DNA of 64,000 nt from Protea cynaroides (lineage: Eukaryota > Streptophyta > Magnoliopsida > Proteales > Proteaceae), in the NCBI GenBank assembly GCA_028583415.1, contig CM053271.1, positions 87,097,534 to 87,161,533 of the forward strand, in the 5' to 3' direction. A program made the translations under genes and the position numbers. Positions 33,853 through 46,249 of the stretch are shown one piece after another; position 1 is the stretch's first letter, and the number at the start of each line of letters is the position of its first letter. The notes under the pieces are model-generated. The model worked only from the letters and a program-made list of their open reading frames with translations, was not told the origin of the DNA and did no database searches.

Positions 33853-36236
33853 TGTCACATCCTAATTCTGGACGAACTAGAAGTGTGATAAACTGCCATA
33901 AGAACCAATAGTTCATGATAGGGTCTCGTAAGACCGTGCCAACAATCCAAACTAAACACATTCCACATCACAGTCAGAGATAATAAAATAAGTAGTGGAA
34001 GTCTTTATTAATAATGAACTGAGTGTCTACAATGATAAGTAAATACTAAACCAGTTATCTCCAAGTATTCCAAAATACGAAAGTTAAACACTACGTACAA
34101 ACATAGTTGAAACACTAGCTTGAGGAATCATATTCATCCTCCACAGCTCGCTCGTCCATAGCTGCCACATGTCCATATGTTGGCGCGTTTGTGTAGTCTT
34201 CAACGGTATTACCTGCAACATCAGAAACTAAAAAGAATGACACGCGCGAGGGTCAGCTCTCCAACATGAGCTTAGTAAGTGAACAAAACAATGCACAAAC
34301 ATATGCATGCAGTCACATTTATATCTTTGGTTTGGTTTAAGTTTGCAACTGTGCTATAAAAATGATTGGAGCCACCACACCTCTATACATGAATGTGTGA
34401 ATTTGTCCAATGGATCAAATACCATTGCCGTCCCACATGCACCCACCATGGAATAGAGATAGAGCTAAAGTGTCTAAATCACACACTGTCAACAATTTCC
34501 CTGATGCCCTACCCATACCAACACATAAGACCTTGCTGGCGAGGGCTTGCAAATTGGACTCGTAACTAACCAATCGTAGATGTCATCACAATTTGTTTCC
34601 AAGCCCTTACCCCAGCATCCCTTAATATGCCCATAGAGATAAAGCTAGAGTCTGATAATTAAGGATGAACCACGGTATCACATCCTCCCCCTGATGCTCT
34701 ACAGCATACTAGTTCCGCTAAGGTAATGGAAATACAACGATGTTAATGTAAAGAACGAAATAGAGATAGGGCTCAAGTATGGTGGTCAGGATGAACCATA
34801 GTACCACGTCCTCCCCCTGATGCTCTACTCGCATCCAATACATCAACAATAAATACAAGCACATGCTTATTCCTAGCATCATCCTCATATCATAGGAAAC
34901 AGAAATAAATATGCATGAGCAAATAAATAACAAGTATTAGATAACATGTGAGATGCACAAACAATCACTCAAGGCATGGCATCATATTAGATAGTAGAAA
35001 ATAAGAAGAAATGATAGTTTGTTATTATCTAATTAGTTTAGGTCTTGTTCCCTCACCTGTGATTAATGTTTATTCCTCTTCTAAGCTTTGAAATTTACTT
35101 TGAACTAGTTAAGAACCTAAACAATTAATGTATTTAAGTTAGGGGTTAATTTTCTGAAGTTCCAGTAGTCAAAAACCTTGTCTAGTCTCCAAGATATGCT
35201 TCATATCAGTGACTGGTCGACTCTGTAGTCGACTCAGTGGTCTCAGTATATGTCGACCACATATTATGTGGTCGACTCTATGGTCGCATATAATGTCGAC
35301 CATACAAGGTACCGTACAAACCTTGGTCACTTCCCAAGAGTTTGTGGTCGACTCATTGGTCGCTATGGTCTACCAGTGATACAACCACACAACCTTTAGG
35401 TCATGATTCAGGCTTGGGCTTCGATCCGATCCTTTGGCTCGACAATGGGATCCATCCTACTTTCATTCTACGACCATTATCTATTATTTAATTCATTCAT
35501 TATAACCCTAATCATTATAGTCCTCATTATGAATTTATAACGAACATGTTAGGATTAGAAGCACAGTTTAGATTTGACCATGCAACAAAAATCCTAAATC
35601 CATTATTCTATTGTAACCTAACCTTCTACGGAGTCAAGGTACTTACCGTTGATCCTCGCTACGGTTGGTTAAAGTTCCAACGACAACTCCTCTGCCTACA
35701 ACTCCCTTTCTCCTTCCTTCAAGCTTTCTTTCTCTCCAAGTTTCCTTCTTCTTCTCCTTTCTCTTTCTCTCTTAGTTCTAGGGTTTGGCCATAAGCAAAA
35801 GAATAAAATAGAGTAGAGGCACGTTCTTTATATAGAGGGAAAACCTCCATATAGATTCTTTTTCTGAATTAAGAGAGAGACCTCCTCAAATTAGGAAAGT
35901 TTCCTAAACATGGAGTGGATTTTGGGCTTGACCGGTCGACTCTACGGTCGCATAATCTATCGACTACACAAATCCAAAACACTAGACCACACAAATCCCA
36001 ATTTTAGCGATCGATTACACAGTCAACCACACAACCAAATTTTACTGGTTTGACTATTTTGACTGGTTACTTCCACACAAACTAAAACAGTCAACCATAT
36101 AAACTAAATTTGACTTATTGCTTACCTAGTCTTGTGATTTCTTTATACGATTGGTTCACTTGAGTCGATTATGGGAAGACCAGTCACGACATGAGAACGT
36201 AAGGTTAGACTGGGTTCATGATGTGTGAGTCTTATA
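33853..36236 (-). repeat. Element B right LTR (its 5' LTR)
   Basis: 2384 bp, TGTCACATCCTAATTC...GAGTCTTATA. It contains a decayed conserved exon (34091-34212), an intron-like region (34213-35056), motif clusters of the TGGTCGAC variant (35205-35400 and 35930-36030) and a TATA between them (minus-strand CTATATAAAG, about 35825-35840). GGTGG follows at 36237-36241. Confidence 0.9.
34091..34212 (-). pseudogene. Conserved exon-like small ORF in B right LTR (stop-containing)
   Basis: Acceptor TTTTTAGTTTCTGATGTTGCAG, then a frame (G)NTVEDYTNAPTYGHVAAMDERAVEDEYDSS, then AGC-TAG, so a stop replaces the Cys-rich end. Otherwise it is colinear with the same frame in the other LTRs. Confidence 0.4.
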
Positions 36237-36319
36237 GGTGGGGTACGGGTACATACTCAGGTGGTAGGGTACGGGTATATGCTTAGGCGGTGGGGTACGG
36301 GGCACAGCTTAGGTGGTGG
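36237..36319 (+). repeat. Element A LTR, segment 2, including TSD GGTGG of B
   Basis: 83 bp made of repeated 'GGTGGGGTACGGG' and 'CTTAGGTGGTGG' words, which also occur at 18660-18698. It is bounded by the B element on the left and by solo LTR D on the right. Its last five bases, 36315-36319, are GGTGG, the target duplication of D. Confidence 0.75.
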
Positions 36320-38544
36320 TGTAAGACCCACACTCCACTAACTTGGTCTAACTGTTTCGTGTCAAGTCTTCCCATCATAGCTAGGCCAAGTAGAGCAATT
36401 GTGTGAAGATGTGGATCACAAATCAGGTATAAAAATTGACTCAACACCCAAAACTGCATGCATATGGTCAGATACCTGGGTAGGTATGGTCAACCATATG
36501 GGAAGAATGAAGATCACGGATCCAGGACCCTATGGTTGATAATTTTGACCCTACGGTCAATGGGTTCTGCGATCGTAACCATGGACCGTGAGACCACAGA
36601 TCAGGCTCCGAGTTGGGAACTTTCCTAATTTGAGGAGGAGTTATTTCCTAATTGAAAGAGGACTCTATATGGAGAGTTTTCCTCTATATAAAGAATGTCC
36701 CTCAGTCCTTTTTTACTCTTTTAGAACATTAGTAAACCCTAGAGAAAGAGAAAAGAAGAGAAGGAAGAGAAGGAGAAAAAGAAAAGGCTAATGAGAGGAT
36801 TTTGCTGAGAAGATATTGGCTTTCTATTACAGGCAAAGGTATGAACCTAATCTCTGGAGATGTAAACTCTAAGGAATAAGACTTCTATGGAGGTTAGGAG
36901 ATATCAACCTATTATGATCTATGTGATTCCTTGAGAAAATCCCAAGGATAACCATGAGGGATGAGTTTGATGATTAGGGTTGATAAGAAACTACTAATGA
37001 TGGCCTGACCTTAGGATAAACCCAATTGAAGAGTAGAGGAATTGACCCAGGAAGAACTCGAATTGCATGTAGTCTGTGACTAGAAATGTTAAGGTCCCAG
37101 CTACGGTCGACCATAGCATGACCGGCATGACCAGAGGATCAACCATAGGCATTCAAGAAGAATCCAGAAACCATATGGTCGCAGCTACGATCGCACCATA
37201 TGCAACCGTAGGGTATCGATCGTAAGTAGTAAGGTCGACACAGTATGAGACCCTAAGACCAATGAGACACATATCAGTGCTCTATTTCGATTTTCGACTA
37301 CTGTAACATGTTACATATGAATCTTAACTTAAATTCATATAACTTTTAGGTTATTAAATCAATTCAAAGAGAATTACAAAGCTTGGAATGAGATCAAGTT
37401 TTGCTAACAGGTGAGGCAACAAAACCTAAACTAATTGAATAATAACAAACTGTTTATTTATTTGAGTTTAATGCCATGATTGATTCTATGCTTGTATGTT
37501 TGTAATGTGCATTTCACATGTCATCCAATATTCCTGCTATTACTGCTCATGTATATTTACTTATGTCTATTTATAATATGATGATGATGATGATGATGCT
37601 AGGAATAGGCATGTGATTATGTGTATGTGGTTAATGTGCTTGATGCAAGTGGAGCATCAAGGGGAGGACGTGGCATGGTGGTCTTGACCTGATCACCAAA
37701 CTCTAGCTCTATCTCTACTCAAGTCTTGTTCACTGACATCGTCGTGTTGCCATTACCTTAGCAGAACTATTACGTCGTAGGGCATCAGGGGAGGTGGTCT
37801 CGGACCATGTAGTCTTCGACTCTATCGGAGGGCCTTAGCTCTATCTCTAAGGACGTATTGAGGGATGCTGGGGTGAAGCTTTGGATAGATTGTCTAGCAT
37901 TAGGATTGGTTAGTTGCGAGCCCAGTTTGCAAGCCCTCGTCAATAGGGGGTTACGTGTTGGTATGGGTAGGGCATCAGGGGAAGTGTTGGTGGTGTTTGA
38001 TCCGGACACTTTAGCTCTATCTCTATTCCATGGTGGGTGCATGTGGGATGGCAATGGTGTTTGATCCATTGGACGAATTCACACACTTGTGTATAGAGGT
38101 GCAGGAGCCACCAAACCTTTCTATAGTATATTGCAAACTTAAAAACCAGACCAAAAATATGAATTGAATGCACCGATGTATGGACACGTTGCGGCCATGG
38201 ACGTAGAAGCTATTGAAGATGCGCATGATCCTTCATGCGAGTGTAACCAGTGCATTTTTTATTAGTTTAGCTTTATTTGGTTATTGGGACATGTACCGGA
38301 TTATTTACCTTTATGTCTTGAGTTTTTGGGAAATAATTAGATTAGATAATTATTATATCATTGTTAAACACTCAGTTCATTATCTATAAGACTTCCGCTT
38401 ATTTGTTATTTATCTCTGATTATTTATGTAGAAGGTGTGTGTGGTTGATATAGTGGATACCACCTAACGGAGATCCTGGTTGAACCGTTGGTTTATTTAC
38501 GGTTTAACACACTATTCTGGTTAGTCCAGAATTGAGGTGTGACA
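36320..38544 (+). mobile_element. B-type solo LTR 'D', plus orientation, with TSD GGTGG
   Basis: 2225 bp, TGTAAGACCCACACTCC...GAGGTGTGACA, flanked by GGTGG at 36315-36319 and 38545-38549, with no internal domain. It contains a motif cluster (36470-36600), a TATA (CTATATAAAGAATG, about 36683-36696), a leader with AAACCCTAG and a purine-rich run, a second cluster (37090-37270), a donor CAG|GTGAGGC (37411) and the 3' half of the conserved exon. The acceptor is missing: a deletion joins two GAATGCA words at about 38166-38172. Confidence 0.92.
38165..38265 (+). pseudogene. Truncated conserved exon-like ORF in solo LTR 'D'
   Basis: The frame from about 38168 reads NAPMYGHVAAMDVEAIEDAHDPSCECNQCIFY and ends at TAG. 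It is colinear with the other copies but lacks the first third and the splice acceptor, because of a deletion at the 7-nt microhomology GAATGCA. Confidence 0.45.
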
Positions 38545-38549
38545 GGTGG

Positions 38550-38759
38550 GGTACAGGGCAAGATCCTCGCTAGGGTACAAGCCGGCCATGAATTTGCAAA
38601 CACACTTGTGTGACACTCACAATTGCTTGTTATTTATTTCTATACTGCTTTCATAAATTGTTGCCTAGGATTGCATTAGAACCTGACTTCTCGCTGAGTT
38701 GGGATGTGAGCTCACCCCTCGATGTCGAATCTCTTTTAGGTTTGATTGCATGTACCTTT
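38550..38759 (+). repeat. Element A LTR, segment 3
   Basis: It follows the GGTGG copy and carries on 'GGTACAGGGCAAGATCC'. It includes CTCACCCCTCGATGTCGAATCTCTTTTAGGTTTGATTGCATGTACC, which resembles the acceptor region of the B-type LTRs. It ends in the CCTTT target of the next solo LTR. Confidence 0.7.
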
Positions 38760-40450
38760 TGTCACACCCCAATTCCAACTAAACCAGAAGTGTGAGTGAA
38801 CCTCCACTAAACCAATGGTTCACACTAGGATCTCGATAAGACCGTGTCCGCTTACACAAACCATTGCACATAACCATGATCAGAATATAACAAACATAGT
38901 GGAAGTCTTAACATAAATGAATTGAATTCTATATTGTAAATATAGTAACCAATTATTCTCCACAACATAAATAAAATATCTATTACATTGTTTATAAAAT
39001 CCAACTGAAATAAAATAACTAAATCAAAACCATCCTAGAGGTACACGCTGTAAGAGCACTCGCATGAAGCATCATGGTCGTCCTCCCCTACTTCCACTTC
39101 CAGAGCAGCAACACCTCCATACACTAGAGCATCCACGTAGTCCTTCATAGTATAACCTATATCAATATTTAAAAAATGGTGTATGTACAAGGGTGAGCTC
39201 ACAACTTAGCTCAGTGTGAGGAATGATCCAAGACCCCAGGCCCTTCCTATTTCATACACCAACAAAAACATTCACATGCCTAACATATAATCCTAGCATA
39301 GCGAGTATGCATGAACAGATATAATAATTGAAAGTAAAGATGACATGTGAATATGCACAAACAACACTCCATAGAAATAATAGTTATTATCAACGTTTTA
39401 CTGTTATTAATTAGTTAGGATTTAGGTCTAATTCCCTTACCTGATGCTTGATTGCTAGCTTGCCCCGGGTCACAGAGTCCAATCTCGCTATCACAAGGTC
39501 CTACACGACGTTAGGGTTTAGTTAGAATTAGTTCCATGGGGTTTTACATTGGTCGAAAACCAACTAGGTCAAAAACCAACCCATTCTGGACATATCGGTC
39601 GCACATATCGGACGCAAGTCACTGTACAGTGGTGTGACTGGTATAGTTGACCGGACAGCCTTGGCAGGCTACCCAAGAGGTACCGGTCGCATATACCGGT
39701 GGCACTATGCCACCGGTATGGTCGATCGGTATGCCTCCAGAAGACCACCAACTTGCTGTTCGTCTTCAGTCGATCACCCATTATGGCTTCTAGGATTCCT
39801 TCTATGCATTCTAGGCCTAAGCAACATTTTAGTGTTTGTTTTATCTTTCATTCAAGTCCTACATACTAAGAAATCTTAGTTTAGAATTCAAATCTAGGGT
39901 TTATCAACCAAATTAGGGTTTAACGATAATTTAGGATTTTAAATCAATACCTAGCCTCGCATGGTATTGATCAATCATCAACAACACTTAACCTAGAGAA
40001 AAATACATGCACTTACCGTTGGTTCGCGAACTATGGTGTTCTTCATCCAAAAAAATCTCCTCTTCTACCTTTCTCAACTCCTTTCTCCTCCTCAGATCTC
40101 CTTATCCTCTCTAGGGTTTATAAGAATCAATCAAAGAGGTTTAAGGAGGTTTAGAAGTCATTAAATAGACTAGGTTAGGTTTTAGGAAGTTTCCCTACGT
40201 TAGGAAAGTCCATAAAATTTAGATTTAGAGAGCAGGACCCATAGAGATCAGTTTTTGGATTTGACTAGTCTGCCCGCGCAAACATACCGGTCGATTGGTA
40301 TGTAGACTGGTATGAAAATTATCAACTTATATTATCTATTTTCGTACCTGATTGTCATCCGCTCATCCCGTCTAGTTCGATTATGATTGAAAGACCTGTT
40401 ACGACACGAAATAGAGGTTTAGATCGTGTTCATGGAGTGCGAGTCTTACA
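38760..40450 (-). mobile_element. B-type solo LTR 'E', minus orientation, TSD CCTTT/CCTTC
   Basis: 1691 bp, TGTCACACCCCAATTCC...GCGAGTCTTACA, flanked by CCTTT (38755-38759) and CCTTC (40451-40455), one mismatch. It contains a conserved exon (39035-39156), a short intron-like region (39157-39440), ACCGGTCGCATAT-type clusters (39590-39740 and 40260-40320) and the leader between them. No internal domain is present. The shortened intron suggests an internal deletion. Confidence 0.88.
39035..39156 (-). CDS. Conserved exon-like small ORF in solo LTR 'E'
   Basis: The minus-strand frame after ...AATATTGATATAG reads (G)YTMKDYVDALVYGGVAALE..., then EDDHDASCECSYSVYL and a TAG (39035-39037). Length and frame match LTRs C, G and H exactly, and the residues EDxHDASCEC are shared with C and H. 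The acceptor is TATAG rather than TGCAG. Function unknown. Confidence 0.42.
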
Positions 40451-40455
40451 CCTTC

Positions 40456-40958
40456 ACTATTGACGCAGCTTTGGATCCTGTTGATGATGAGGGCACTAAT
40501 CTTGGTGGGGTTCTTTTGAGAGACCATGTCAAGGGTTGTACCTATAGAGATTGTATCTATGGGACTTGAGTTAGCTACTTGATTCTGTTGATTTTGCTAT
40601 CTGTGGATAGATGACGGTTTGGTCTATCCACAGGAACATATTCGGATTTATTTTAGTTATTAGCATGGGATGTATGTAATATTAAAGATATTGTAAAAAC
40701 AGCTGTAATGAATAATAGATTGATGATATTAAAGTATCATTAGTTGGCATCTTGTTCTTTATTATGATTTCCGCTACAACCTTGATATACCGTTGTAAAT
40801 TATTATTATTAATATCTACTGTTGATTATGTTGGATATTGTGTGTGTAGACTATGGGGTTTGTTGGTAGATCACTTTGGTTGTCGATGGCTAGAAGATTT
40901 GAGTTGTCTCTTGGATGACTCAGATATCACGTCCGATTTTCCAGAATGGGTTGTGACA
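40456..40958 (+). repeat. Element A LTR, segment 4 (end)
   Basis: It continues segment 3 after the CCTTY duplication and ends CCAGAATGGGTTGTGACA, the usual LTR end. Segments 1-4 add to about 3.05 kb. A frame across the junction (TIDAALDPVDDEG..., stop near 40570) sits where the conserved small exon lies in the B-type LTRs, but its similarity is weak. Confidence 0.65.
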
Positions 40959-42592
40959 CATGTGGCTGGTGGTAATTGATTAGATAGATCAGCTTGTCAA
41001 GTCACTGAGGGTTGGTAGACGAGCTACCATGTGCTATGCCTTAGGTACAGAGGCTATTAACGAGTTTTGGTCCAATGGGACACGAGCCAATCCCTGTTAG
41101 ACCTTTTGTGGCAGTCTCCGCTTGAGTAAAATTGACAGATTTCTAGTGACAAGGCCACGTGTCCTCAGAATATTGAGGCTCTTATAAGCAGCCCTACCGG
41201 TAGCCCAACTTCCTTCCAACCGACCCCTCGTCAAACCACATCAAGACACGTTTCTACCCCACATTAATGGCATTGGGATTGGTGGTCCTTTTTTATTGGT
41301 GATCGGGTCGGTGCCGCCATCACTGATTTATCCTTTTCTGACCGCCACGTGTTCCTCTTGGATTGACGACAGGTGGCCAAACCCACCGCATTATTCTGAC
41401 CAATCCATGTGTACGTCTGGATTAATCCTAACTTATTTTACCTATATTACTAGGAAAGAAAACCTTAATTGGAGTAGAAATTGCATGAACGAAAGAAAGA
41501 TCCTCTACAAATGGGTATACGAGAAATATCGAAAATACTGTAGAAACAGCAGAAACAAATACTACAAAATAAAAAATTGAGAGGTAGGCTACTTAGTACC
41601 TACCTTAACAGAAAGTGTCTCTTTGTGTACTTGAGGAAGAGTGGGGTAGGAGCAGTTGTGAAATCTGCATCGAAACAAATCCAGCCAAGCCATTTGAGTA
41701 TCACTTTGGTGGCACACCCAGTTGGAAAGAGCATCCAGACGGTAGCAGGTGAGAAGAATGCCGGAGTAAATGACAGGGTAACTGAAGAATTTCTGCCATG
41801 GAGGAGAGAGAAAAAAAAGGCAGTTTTATAGTTGATTTAAGTGTTCTCCTCAATTAAATTCAATAACACAACAAACTCCAATGAAAATCTCTCTCTTTCT
41901 TTCTTTTTGCGTGCATGACTACATCTCAGCCTGTGAGTAAGAGTCTCTCTCGTGCGTGAAGTGGACTATGTAAGCCCAATCCACATTTCTCTTGTCATGT
42001 TCTTCCGTCCTTCCGTGGGCGTTACAACTCTTAGTCTCACGTCTCAATTAGGTTCATAGCCTCAAAGAAAATAATCATGCAGACCATTCCATTGGGCATT
42101 TGCAATGCCTTTGAGAGACTTTATTCCGGTGATGATAAAGGATACTTTTAAGTGTCATTGGTTGTTGCGCTTCTTCTTCTTCTTCCAATTCGGTTCGAAG
42201 GTTGCAAAGCTTCTTGTTACAATGTTTTGAAATCAACGAGCAAAACAGAGGCTTTTAATTGTGAGGTTTCGTTTTTTAAGTGAAATTTTTTTTTTTTTTT
42301 TGAAAAAGTTTTTTGATTTGGAATGGATTACGACGGATTTGCTGGGCTATGTTATTCGAGTGAGAAATCCCCTCGATTTTGAAAGGAGGGGTTCAACTAT
42401 TTCGTTCCGTTGCAAGTTACCAATTTGTTCTGGATATCCTTTTGTTTATGGGTTTTGGAGTTTCCAGATCAATTGCATGTACATTTACTCTGTGGGATCC
42501 TATCACAATCGATATGGTGTGAGACCCACGTCTAGAGTATGCATTTCAAAGCATTTTGATTTGATGGGTGCAATGTTTAAAAGTATTATTTA
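40959..42592. other. No recognised gene; probable intergenic DNA
   Basis: Open frames of 84-110 codons (41296-41580, 41577-41831, 42261-42593) have no motif I recognise and look like chance frames. Around 42080-42150 a short frame starting MQTIPLGICNAFERLYSG is open for 24 codons, without support. A poly-T run is at 42284-42301. Confidence 0.6.
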
Positions 42593-43712
42593 GGCTTAGT
42601 TTGGGTCTATTTTTATTTGTATTTTTATTTCAATTTTTTACCTTTTTGAATGTTTGGTATCATTTATATGTGTTATTTATCATAAATAAAAATAGAAATT
42701 AGGTAAAAAATCAAAAGAGGTTTTCAGTTCTTTTTTATTTTTGCCTAAAATCAATTTAAATCGCATAAGTTAATGAACACATGGTACAATTCTTTCCAAC
42801 GTTCAAAAAAATGAGGACAAAAACGTAATAACCTATTCTAATAGGTTTTTTATAAAAACTTGACAAAACCTAAAACGCTATACCTTTTCGAACTCTTCCA
42901 AGAAACGTCTCTTGTCCAAGAATCTTTCTTCTAAAGAAACGTCTCTTGTCTAGGAGTCCTTGCAGAGTTTGTTTCCCTCTTTCATCTGATATATTTCTCT
43001 CTCTCTCTTTCTTTATATATTTCTCACTCTCTTTTATCTTTTCTACGTCTCTCTCTTTATCCTCTTTGTTTTTTTTTTCCTTTATGGATTTCGATTCTCT
43101 CTTTATCCGCTTTTCGTTTCTCTTTTTTGCTTTTCGTTTCTCTTTTTTTTTTTTTTTTGTGGATTTTAATAATGGAATCACATAATCCCATCATAATATG
43201 ATCCCATGTGTATTGGAACTCCCACATATGATATAGAATTCTAAATGCATGGAACTATCATATGCAGTATAGAATTTCATATACAATATGACTTCTAATA
43301 TAACTTCTCAATTTGTCTTGTACTCAAACACAAATACCTTGCAATTTGTATCAGATAGGACTTCTCAATTTGTCTTGTACTCAAACACGAACACCTTGCA
43401 ACGTGTACCAGATTAGGACTTCTCAATTTGTCTTGTACTTCAACACTAACACCTGTAACGTGTGTCAAGTTATAACCATCATATTTCCTTGACTTACCTT
43501 TTCAAGTGGACTTGTTTTTCATTAGATATGCTGATCTGAAACTCTTTTTTGATATACTTGTAACATATTTTGGATATAGTGATGCTAAATTTATTTCTCA
43601 TTTTGCAATGGATATTTTATTATAATTATTAGACAACATTTTATTTTTGATAAAAAAATAATTTTTTTTATAAATAAATAAAAATAAAAATAAAAATAGA
43701 TCCACACTGACC
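42593..43712. mobile_element. Tourist-like (PIF/Harbinger) non-autonomous element
   Basis: The ends are imperfect inverted repeats: GGCTTAGTTTGGGTCTATTTTTATTT on the left, and GGTCAGTGTGGATCTATTTT on the right when read inward. TTA flanks both sides (42590-42592 and 43713-43715), as expected for PIF/Harbinger. There is no transposase frame. Inside is a three-copy 57-58 bp tandem repeat, plus pyrimidine-rich runs. Confidence 0.65.
43303..43475 (+). repeat. 57-58 bp tandem repeat, three copies
   Basis: Units start at 43303, 43360 and 43418, each beginning ACTTCTCAATTTGTCTTGTAC and containing 'CAAACAC-AA-ACCTTGCAA'. Confidence 0.9.
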
Positions 43713-43908
43713 TTAGATTTTTACCTTCGGATTTAAAGAGAACCAGCTGTCCCGCATTGAACGGCAGCTACCTACGTGACCTTGTTCAATGCTATGTTAT
43801 CTTGTTCGCCTCGAAACACGAGACGATCGGAATCCCACTTTTATTAGGACACTCTCATTAGCCCTCCTTCCCAAATCGCAGTGGTTTGTTGTAAATAGTA
43901 AAGTCTGG

Positions 43909-44102
43909 TGGGCCCGGGTTCATCAATCCAAATTGGGCTCCTAGTCCGTCTCCTATTTTCCCGTTTTCAACCTCTTTTAATGCATCAAAATAGGAAGTGG
44001 AACCCTAACGAGATTGAGACTACTTGCATGTAAAACCCCAAAACAAAGTATTTAAATCCTCATCCGGTTCTTCCTATCCTTTTTTCAATCTGTAGAACAG
44101 CA
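43909..44102 (+). promoter_or_regulatory. Promoter of the eS26 gene: site II and telo-box motifs
   Basis: Two site II elements (TGGGCC at 43909-43914 and TGGGCT at 43934-43939) and a near-consensus telo-box (GAACCCTAAC, 44000-44009) lie upstream of the start codon. GTATTTAAATCC at about 44048-44059 could serve as a TATA-like element. Site II plus telo-box is the established hallmark of plant ribosomal-protein and translation-apparatus promoters, bound by TCP and telo-box factors. A pyrimidine-rich leader (CTTCCTATCCTTTTTTC) precedes the ATG. Confidence 0.75.

Positions 44103-46249
<2,147 letters not shown>

Noticed and set aside
37785..38226. Overlapping 67-94 codon frames in solo LTR D (both strands)
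   Set aside because: They lie in the intron-like part of the LTR, shift between copies and are not conserved in frame. Similar frames at 9121-9390, 13555-13943 and 55204-55440 are rejected for the same reason.
42261..42593. 110-codon frame at 42261-42593
   Set aside because: Starts with a poly-T derived Phe run; no motif, no neighbouring exon signals.
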